Source: JANMDR01 sp031376425
GTDB lineage: Bacteria > Pseudomonadota > Gammaproteobacteria > Burkholderiales > Usitatibacteraceae
Assembly (NCBI GenBank): GCA_031376425.1
Contig: JANMDR010000313.1
Span: 1-19,475 of the forward strand
DNA length: 19,475 bases
Direction: 5' to 3'
Shown: in pieces, positions 13,767-19,475 of the stretch
Layout of the letters: every line of letters starts with the position of its first letter
How positions within the stretch are numbered: position 1 is the stretch's first letter
Notes under the pieces: model-generated
What the model saw: only the letters and a program-made list of their open reading frames with translations
Told to the model about the DNA's origin: nothing
Database searches by the model: none
Made by a program: the position numbers and the translations under genes

Positions 13767-16141
13767 GGTGACAAACCCAATAGTTGGCGTAATAATGACA
13801 CGGGAAGGGCAGCGCGCTCACTATCCCAAGCGGAGGTTTTGCTGGTATCGGTAATGATTGCGCCAGCAGTATTGCGGCTCGCGCGTTGACTTAAATCACG
13901 CCGTTCGCCTTTGGAATAGACGCCGAAGGTGCGCCTAATTAGCGGGAGTGCGCGAATAAAATGTTCTTGATTTAAGCCCGTTAACCAATTATTGATGAGC
14001 GTCCAGATTTTATCGTCGTGCAATAGCACCACGGCGTTGCGATTGATAAACCCATCCAGCCAATCAGCGGATTTCTTCGCGTCGCTTCCCGGAGATAAAT
14101 GCAGACTTAAGCACACCGCCGCATCGTCGCTGGTCCAGATGGCTGAATCTAATAATGATCTACAAGCTAGCCCTTGCAGCAATTCATGAGCGCTGCTGCT
14201 GGCGGCAATTTGTTTGAGCGCGGTTTGCCATGCATTAGTTTTATCGGCATTGTCGCGCAATTTTATGGCGCTATCTGCTGCCAAGATGTGCTGACGCATA
14301 TTGGCGGCGGCATCATCGTCCATGCTTTGGCAAGCAAGCGCTAAGCCAATCGCAGCGCGAGTAATTAAGCTATCAAGCACGCTGGCTACCGTGCTCGATT
14401 CAGTTTTTCTGACGCTGCCGTAACGAAATACATTGGCTAATGGCGGTAGGGCGGCCAGCATTTCGATAATATCGCCGGTGAGGGCAGCACGCTGTTGTAT
14501 GGCTTGGGTCACCGCATTTACTGCAGTGGGTAGATCGGCTAATAGCACTTGATCTAACAATATGGAAAGCGCTTTTAAATGCCCTGCCTTAAGTGCAATA
14601 TCATTGGCTTTGCCGCACGCGGCGTACTCCAAGGTTTGACCCCACACGCTGGCTTCAATAAGTTGCAGCAAAAATGCGGGTTCCCACTGCAATGTCCAAA
14701 CTTCATGGAATGTGCCGCTACTGGATTTGCTGGTGCGGCCAGTGCGTGTAACCACGCCCCAGTCAATATTGAGTATGTTTAAGCGATGCAGTAAATGGCT
14801 GCGTTCCAGATCATTAGCTTGGCGCAGATCAAGATCAAGCGTGCGCTGTGCGGCTTCAGGCTTTAAACGCAAGCGTTTTTGTTGTGCTTCAACATCCCGC
14901 TGCAGTGGCACAGTCGGCACGTCCGCCGGTACGGTGCCTAAGCGATCACCCACCATCAAGGCATCATCAATAAACTGTAGTGCAGCATCATCGCCCATGG
15001 TGAGCACGGTACGGCAGGCTTCGCGCAGTTCATCAACACCTGGCATAGCGCGTTCGCGCATGGCGGCCAAGCTATCGGCTAATCGGGCGGCTTCAATAAT
15101 GTGTGCCGAAGAACAATCTAAATCACGCTCCCGCATTAAGCGTGCAACTCGTGCCAACCAGCCTACGGTACGGTTATGGGTATTGGTTTCATTGGCGCTA
15201 ATTTTATTGGCGCTTACTTCACTGCCACTCACACTGCCACCAACATCACCAGTACTGTGCCACACATGTTCGTACCAGCCCGGTGCCCGTATGCCCGCAC
15301 CATAGCCACTGGCACGGGTTAAGTGGCGATATGTCCACGGCACCCAAGTGCATTGCACCTTAATTTTCGGTAGGCCTTTTAGCAAAGCCGCATCCGCTTT
15401 GGCAGTGGCTGCTGCATCATCTAATGCAGGTGTGTGCCATGCGCCACACACCACAGCAATGCGTGTAAACCCTTGTTTTACGGCCTCGCGCACGCATTGG
15501 CGCATATGCGCTTCGCGTAAATTCTCTCTATCGATGTCGGCTTGGTTATGTCGTTCACCACCAAGATCCGCACGTACATTTTGCATCGCTTCGGCAATAG
15601 CGATGAACAGCTGTTCGCCATCACCGCGCTCCTCAACCATTTGATTCCACCAGGATTCACCATCGCTATGCCCAGCGGCTTGCGCCAACCAATTAAGCGG
15701 GTCTTGATTTAGACCGGTATCCACTTCTGGATTATCGGACGGTGGCGCAATGTCTTCATCGCTTTCGGTTTCATCCGCCGCTAAGGTGCTTTCGATTTTT
15801 TCTTCGATTTTTGCTTTTTCTATTGCCATACTATGGCTCAATGGCAAATCAATAAACCGCACTGGTATTGTATTGGCAAGTGCCCATTGAATCGCTTGCC
15901 ACTCAGGGGAGAACACCGCAAAGGGGTAATACACAGCTAGTGAAGCATCATCAGTGCCATAGCCTAGCAATGCCACCGGCGGTTGCATCTCTGTATGGGT
16001 GGCTAGATGCAGCAGCGCATCCGCTTCTGGTGGTCCTTCGATGAGTACGTAATCCGGTTTAAGTGCGGTGAAGGCGCGCACCACACTACGGGCACTGCCG
16101 GGCCCGTGATGGCGAATACCAAAGTAATAGGGTTTGCTCAT
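13763..16141 (-). CDS. yehM: DUF5682-like protein, YehM-like, partner in the MoxR-vWA operon
   Basis: A 792-residue protein close in length to E. coli YehM (~759). The N-terminus reads YYFGIRHHGPGSARSV with H11-H12, then VLIEGPPEADALL with E35, and later AVVCGAWHTPAL with H236. This order (His pair, E-G-P, then G-A-x-H) recalls the TraB/ChaN/EreA-type fold, in which such His and Glu residues bind metal; this is my inference, not an established assignment. Between them lies an acidic, probably disordered insert (about residues 105-145), and further on a Ser/Asn-rich stretch containing an imperfect 15-bp tandem repeat (15191-15216, coding SANKISAN). The C-terminal half is helical without clear motifs. 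It follows the AAA gene by 6 bp and overlaps the vWA gene by 4 bp. Biochemical role unknown. Confidence 0.85.
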   Translation of the reverse strand: MSKPYYFGIRHHGPGSARSVVRAFTALKPDYVLIEGPPEADALLHLATHTEMQPPVALLGYGTDDASLAVYYPFAVFSPEWQAIQWALANTIPVRFIDLPLSHSMAIEKAKIEEKIESTLAADETESDEDIAPPSDNPEVDTGLNQDPLNWLAQAAGHSDGESWWNQMVEERGDGEQLFIAIAEAMQNVRADLGGERHNQADIDRENLREAHMRQCVREAVKQGFTRIAVVCGAWHTPALDDAAATAKADAALLKGLPKIKVQCTWVPWTYRHLTRASGYGAGIRAPGWYEHVWHSTGDVGGSVSGSEVSANKISANETNTHNRTVGWLARVARLMRERDLDCSSAHIIEAARLADSLAAMRERAMPGVDELREACRTVLTMGDDAALQFIDDALMVGDRLGTVPADVPTVPLQRDVEAQQKRLRLKPEAAQRTLDLDLRQANDLERSHLLHRLNILNIDWGVVTRTGRTSKSSSGTFHEVWTLQWEPAFLLQLIEASVWGQTLEYAACGKANDIALKAGHLKALSILLDQVLLADLPTAVNAVTQAIQQRAALTGDIIEMLAALPPLANVFRYGSVRKTESSTVASVLDSLITRAAIGLALACQSMDDDAAANMRQHILAADSAIKLRDNADKTNAWQTALKQIAASSSAHELLQGLACRSLLDSAIWTSDDAAVCLSLHLSPGSDAKKSADWLDGFINRNAVVLLHDDKIWTLINNWLTGLNQEHFIRALPLIRRTFGVYSKGERRDLSQRASRNTAGAIITDTSKTSAWDSERAALPVSLLRQLLGLSP

Positions 16142-16147
16142 GCCAAA

Positions 16148-17272
16148 TTAAATCATTTCGCGACAAGCGCGATATAAATCTTTCCAATCATCGCGCTCTT
16201 TTACCACTGTTTCTAAATACTCTTTCCACACTATCGTGTCTTGCACGGGGTCTTTTACAATCGCGCCCAATAGCCCAGATGCTAAATCGTGTGAGCGCAA
16301 AATACCATCGCCAAAATGGCCTGCCAGTGCCATGCCACTAGTGATAACCGAGATGGCTTCGGCAGTGGATAAACTTGACGATGGCGATTTAATTTGCATT
16401 TTGCCGTCTTCACTTTTGCCGCTGCGAAGCTCCCTAAATATTTGCACCAAGCGGCGAATTTCCTTCAACGCAGGCGGTTCGGCAGGAAGTGCCAAGGCGC
16501 GACCCATTTCCGCGACGCGCTTCGTCACAATCGTAATCTCCTCTTCTTCCGTGGCCGGTACGGGGAGCACCACAGTATTGAAGCGACGCTTCAGCGCGGC
16601 TGATAATTCATTCACGCCCTTATCGCGATTATTGGCGGTGGCAATCACGCTAAAGCCACTCACAGCTTGCACCTCGCTACCTAGCTCGGGTATGGGGAGC
16701 ATTTTTTCTGAGAGCACGGTAATCAATGAATCTTGCACGTCTGCCGGAATGCGGGTGAGTTCCTCAATACGCGCCACTTTGCCTTGGCGCATGGCGTGTA
16801 CCATCGGACTGGGTACCAGCGCCGCTTCTGACGGGCCGTTAGCCAGTAGTTGCGCATAGTTCCAGCCATAGCGCAGTTGCTCTTCGCTCGTTCCCGCCGT
16901 GCCTTGGATTAACAGTGTTGAATTACCGCTTACCGCCGCCGCTAAATGTTCGGAAACCCATGACTTTGCCGTCCCCGGCACACCATAAAGCAATAGTGCC
17001 CGATCAGTAGCAAGGGTGGCTACGGCAATTTCCATTAAGCGCCGATTGCCAATATATTTAGCGCTCACTTCAAAGCCATTTTCTAGCTTGCCACCCATTA
17101 AATAGGTGACCACAGCCCAAGGCGAAAGCAGCCAATTAGTGGGCCGCTCGCGGGTATCTTGCTTGGCGATTACGGCAAGCTCCTCCGCAAAATGTTGTTC
17201 AGCATGGGCACGTAAAACTGGGGCGGTGTTGGTGATGGGATTGGTTGCACTGGTAGCACTGGTTTTGGTCAT
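16148..17272 (-). CDS. yehL: MoxR-type AAA+ ATPase, YehL-like
   Basis: A 374-residue AAA+ ATPase. Walker A is GVPGTAKS (97-104, with K103); the Walker B region is VARIEELTRIP, in which E170 occupies the usual Asp position and E171 the catalytic Glu. Sensor 1 follows in SVIATANNRD and the arginine-finger region in ALKRRFNTVVLP. The QDSLITVLSEKMLPIPELG segment matches the insertion typical of the MoxR clade. From memory, the E-E Walker B occurs in this subfamily (YehL) rather than being a local mutation. MoxR ATPases act as chaperone-like motors for folding or metal insertion into partner complexes, working with vWA proteins; here the vWA gene is two genes downstream. It starts 13 bp after the DUF5691-like gene, which makes it part of one operon. 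Confidence 0.92.
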   Translation of the reverse strand: MTKTSATSATNPITNTAPVLRAHAEQHFAEELAVIAKQDTRERPTNWLLSPWAVVTYLMGGKLENGFEVSAKYIGNRRLMEIAVATLATDRALLLYGVPGTAKSWVSEHLAAAVSGNSTLLIQGTAGTSEEQLRYGWNYAQLLANGPSEAALVPSPMVHAMRQGKVARIEELTRIPADVQDSLITVLSEKMLPIPELGSEVQAVSGFSVIATANNRDKGVNELSAALKRRFNTVVLPVPATEEEEITIVTKRVAEMGRALALPAEPPALKEIRRLVQIFRELRSGKSEDGKMQIKSPSSSLSTAEAISVITSGMALAGHFGDGILRSHDLASGLLGAIVKDPVQDTIVWKEYLETVVKERDDWKDLYRACREMI

Positions 17273-17285
17273 AGCTTTTCTCTAG

Positions 17286-18881
17286 TTAAATAGAAAATAA
17301 TTGCTGAAAAAGAATACGCGTTTCAATTACCTGTTGTGTGGTGTGTAGCGCATCTGCAAGCGATTGGGTTTCATCGGCTTGGCGCGGGAAATTACTTAAA
17401 TGCGGCAAACTTTGCACGTGTAATACACAGCATAATTCCGGCAGCGCCGTGCGCAGTGAATAGTCATCGCGCAGTGCCGTACCTGCTACTAAATCGAGCA
17501 CCGCCTGCACAAATTTATTCGATAGCGGCAAGGATAAGGTTTCACCCGCCGCGCAGGCCGTGGTGATGTGTGCCGTTAAATTTGCCAGTGCCGTGGGTGT
17601 ACTGATATTGGCCTGTAGATCAGCCTGCCAATAGGGTTCGCGGAGCGCTAGTGGCAGTAAGGCAACTACATGCGCCGTATTTTCTTGGCGCATTTGTTTA
17701 GGCCAATTGTTTAAAAAGGCACTACACCACTCTGGGTTGCCGCAGGTATAAAGCACATCGCGCCAGCCGCGAATGATGGCATCCGCCCAATCGCTCGCTG
17801 CTGCCCATTTAAGTAATTGTTCCGCTGATTGTCCGGTGTGGGCTTGCCACCATGTGAGCGGTACCTGGCGGACGAGTTGATACAGCCACCAAGCGCGTTC
17901 ACCTAAGTCCTCTTGCTTGGGTCGGGTAGGTTCAATAGCATCGCTAACCCATGCGGGATCAGCTACAGTAGGTGCGGCAATTACCCAGTGCTTTAGCAGT
18001 AGCGCACGTTCGTGTTTGAGCAATGCCGCTATGCGTGCACTAGCTCGGGCGGCGTGGTCGCTATTGGGTAATCGCAATAGGCTGTTTAGACTTTTTTGAC
18101 GAACATCTTTGCTACGGTCGCGCAGTAAAATTTCTAGCATAGGCGCATCTGTGTCATTGAAATACGCGCTAGAGGCATCGATTAATTCGTAGCGCTCACG
18201 TGCCGGTAACTCATTTAAATTTTCTGCTAACGTGGCACGCGCAGCTGCTGGGTTAATTTGCCACTGTTGTTTAATGAGTAAGCACCGTTGTTCAATGCTG
18301 GCCGTCGCCCATTTTTCATCATTTGCCTGTGCTTCTTCTGCGGTGCTATGGTCAGCAGTATTTGCCGCAAATTGCCATGCACTGTTTTGCCCTGCTAGCC
18401 ATGTACCGCGCGTGCCCAATACCGGTAATACTGCACTACGCAACACGCTTTGGCGACGCGCTTGTTCAAGCGCTAAGGGCAATAATCGAATCGGTAAGCA
18501 CAGTTGCTTAGCGGCTAGCGTTTGTAAGAGCTGCTGTTTAAGATGCAAGGGGGCATCGGCTAAAGCCCATGCCAGTTTGGTGACGGCAGTCGCGTTGCTT
18601 AATCTGGGGTTGGCGTCGAGCGCAGCTTCATTGCCTGCGGCGTTAGACGCTTGCGCTTGCACACCGGATGCAGCGCATATATTTAGCACGGCGGCGGTGC
18701 GTAATAGCCGTTGCGAGGCATTGGGGCTGGTGGCGGCAATATCGCTAAGCAATTTATTTATGGGTGCTTCAACAGCGTCCGCAAAAACGATAGTTGGCGG
18801 CGCTTGTCGCGCAGTGCCAATAAGTGCTACGGGCAATATTGATGCTAGGTGCGGTTCTGGATGTGACGTAAATGCGGCCAT
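17286..18881 (-). CDS. DUF5691-like protein of the MoxR-vWA operon, helical-repeat protein
   Basis: A 531-residue protein when started at the ATG at 18881, chosen because this ATG overlaps the stop of the upstream gene by one base (TAATG) and has GGTGGA just before it; an in-frame ATG at 18902 would add 7 residues. The protein is almost wholly alpha-helical, rich in Ala and Leu, with no signal peptide. A HEAT-like unit is visible at about residues 235-275 (APMLEILLRDRSKDVRQKSL), so it may be a scaffold. I recognise it as the DUF5691 family mainly from its position between a SWIM-type gene and a MoxR ATPase plus the N-terminal ILPVALIGTARQAPP pattern. No catalytic motif is seen. It probably acts in a complex with the ATPase. 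Confidence 0.75.
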   Translation of the reverse strand: MAAFTSHPEPHLASILPVALIGTARQAPPTIVFADAVEAPINKLLSDIAATSPNASQRLLRTAAVLNICAASGVQAQASNAAGNEAALDANPRLSNATAVTKLAWALADAPLHLKQQLLQTLAAKQLCLPIRLLPLALEQARRQSVLRSAVLPVLGTRGTWLAGQNSAWQFAANTADHSTAEEAQANDEKWATASIEQRCLLIKQQWQINPAAARATLAENLNELPARERYELIDASSAYFNDTDAPMLEILLRDRSKDVRQKSLNSLLRLPNSDHAARASARIAALLKHERALLLKHWVIAAPTVADPAWVSDAIEPTRPKQEDLGERAWWLYQLVRQVPLTWWQAHTGQSAEQLLKWAAASDWADAIIRGWRDVLYTCGNPEWCSAFLNNWPKQMRQENTAHVVALLPLALREPYWQADLQANISTPTALANLTAHITTACAAGETLSLPLSNKFVQAVLDLVAGTALRDDYSLRTALPELCCVLHVQSLPHLSNFPRQADETQSLADALHTTQQVIETRILFQQLFSI

Positions 18882-19475
18882 TAATCCACCCCTTTCTGCC
18901 AATCACCCTCGGCACTACGTACGGCTAAAATGAGCAGCGTATTGCCATCCCATTCGCCCATAAATTGCGCTGGGCTACCACCTGTTAGCGCCAATAATTG
19001 CCAAACATCGGTTTCGCTAATGGCTACTGGTACTGTCGTATTATCTATTTTTAGTACAGTGGTTTCTAAATGGCGCGCTAGCTGCGCATGCGTGAACACG
19101 AGCGGATGCGGAGCTAGCCAGACGCAGGCAGCCAGCCGTTGCGAAATAGTCTGCCATTCTGTAGTGGTGTTGGTCGGATTTAAAAATTGTTTAGAAGCAG
19201 TAAATGCAGAAAATTCGCCTGCCAGCGCTCTATACTTTGCAGCACCCGGATAAAAAATAAGCTGCCCCTCAGCAGCTATATGGTTTTGCCAAGCTTGTTC
19301 GAAGCCAGTGCCACCGTAGGTATGATCCAGCAAAAGCGCACGCTGCCCCGTGCGTAATCCTTGCAGCCACACCCGCCGCTCGAATAATTTATTGTCGAGC
19401 GTTTCAGTCGTTTGCCCTAACACCAGCCATTGATCTGTAACTGCGGTGCCCAGCAAGATAACTTCTGCCTTTGTG
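18881..19475 (-). CDS. C-terminal part of a probable SWIM zinc-finger family protein
   Basis: The reading frame is open to the right edge, so the N-terminal part, including any zinc finger, is outside the window; 197 residues are visible. They include AEVILLGTAVTDQWLVLGQT and LFERRVWLQGLRTGQRALLL, which resemble the tail region of SWIM-family proteins from this operon type. No CxC...CxH zinc motif can be checked here. The assignment leans on order: SWIM protein, DUF5691, MoxR ATPase, DUF5682, vWA is a recurrent bacterial gene set, and E. coli carries a related set in which yehQ encodes the SWIM protein. Its stop codon overlaps the next start (TAATG), which implies tight co-translation. The operon promoter must lie further right. 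Confidence 0.6.
   Translation of the reverse strand, partial: TKAEVILLGTAVTDQWLVLGQTTETLDNKLFERRVWLQGLRTGQRALLLDHTYGGTGFEQAWQNHIAAEGQLIFYPGAAKYRALAGEFSAFTASKQFLNPTNTTTEWQTISQRLAACVWLAPHPLVFTHAQLARHLETTVLKIDNTTVPVAISETDVWQLLALTGGSPAQFMGEWDGNTLLILAVRSAEGDWQKGVD

Noticed and set aside
14712..15305. Open frame of 197 codons on the plus strand opposite the DUF5682-like gene
   Set aside because: Ser/Arg-rich shadow frame with no domain, contained in a gene supported by motifs and coupled junctions.
18232..18933. Open frame of 233 codons on the plus strand opposite the DUF5691-like gene
   Set aside because: It lies antisense inside a convincing operon gene, has no recognisable motif and a Cys/Ala/Ser-rich composition typical of a shadow frame.

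Overview
The window looks like chromosomal DNA from a proteobacterium of intermediate GC content, most likely a betaproteobacterium near Burkholderiales. The basis is the rlmE-ftsH gene pair with divergent yhbY at the left end, plus a DctP-type TRAP transporter beside a MarR-like regulator and a fused hydantoinase/5-oxoprolinase. No rRNA, tRNA, CRISPR array or complete insertion sequence was seen. The taxonomic call is an inference from gene content and order only.

Layout: (1) 1-1543 is a housekeeping block: start of ftsH, rlmE, and divergent yhbY with only 18 bp between the two start codons. (2) 1544-2919 is an accessory islet: a solitary protein with an N-terminal winged-helix-like domain and a C-terminal TIR domain, followed by a decayed BrnA-type antitoxin gene that can be read through a frameshift and two in-frame stops, perhaps with a trace of its BrnT partner before it. 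(3) 2920-10210 looks like a catabolic module: a TRAP transporter (dctP-dctQ-dctM) divergent from a MarR-like regulator and an ATP-dependent 5-oxoprolinase/hydantoinase. The divergent gap carries a tandem palindromic operator placed on the -35 box of the predicted dctP promoter. (4) 10390-12525 holds a winged-helix/Fic protein divergent from an exported rhodanese-like protein. The Fic motif has Gln where the catalytic His should be. The gap between the two genes holds an array of at least seven copies of an 8-bp core (TGGCGCGA) in both orientations, partly as exact 11-bp tandem copies. (5) 12585-19475 is a tightly coupled five-gene operon on the minus strand, entering from the right edge: C-terminal part of a SWIM-type protein, a DUF5691-like protein, a MoxR-type AAA+ ATPase (YehL-like), a DUF5682-like protein (YehM-like) and a vWA protein (YehP-like).

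How they work together: the TRAP genes, regulator and hydrolase suggest uptake and ring opening of a cyclic amide such as 5-oxoproline under one regulator. The right-hand operon is a MoxR-vWA system, in which an AAA+ motor probably acts with a metal-binding vWA adaptor on partners encoded in the same operon; its cellular job is not established. The most interesting under-described items are the His-less Fic protein with its operator array, the DUF5682 member of the MoxR-vWA operon, whose conserved His/Glu motifs look enzymatic, and the wHTH-TIR protein next to a dead antitoxin gene.
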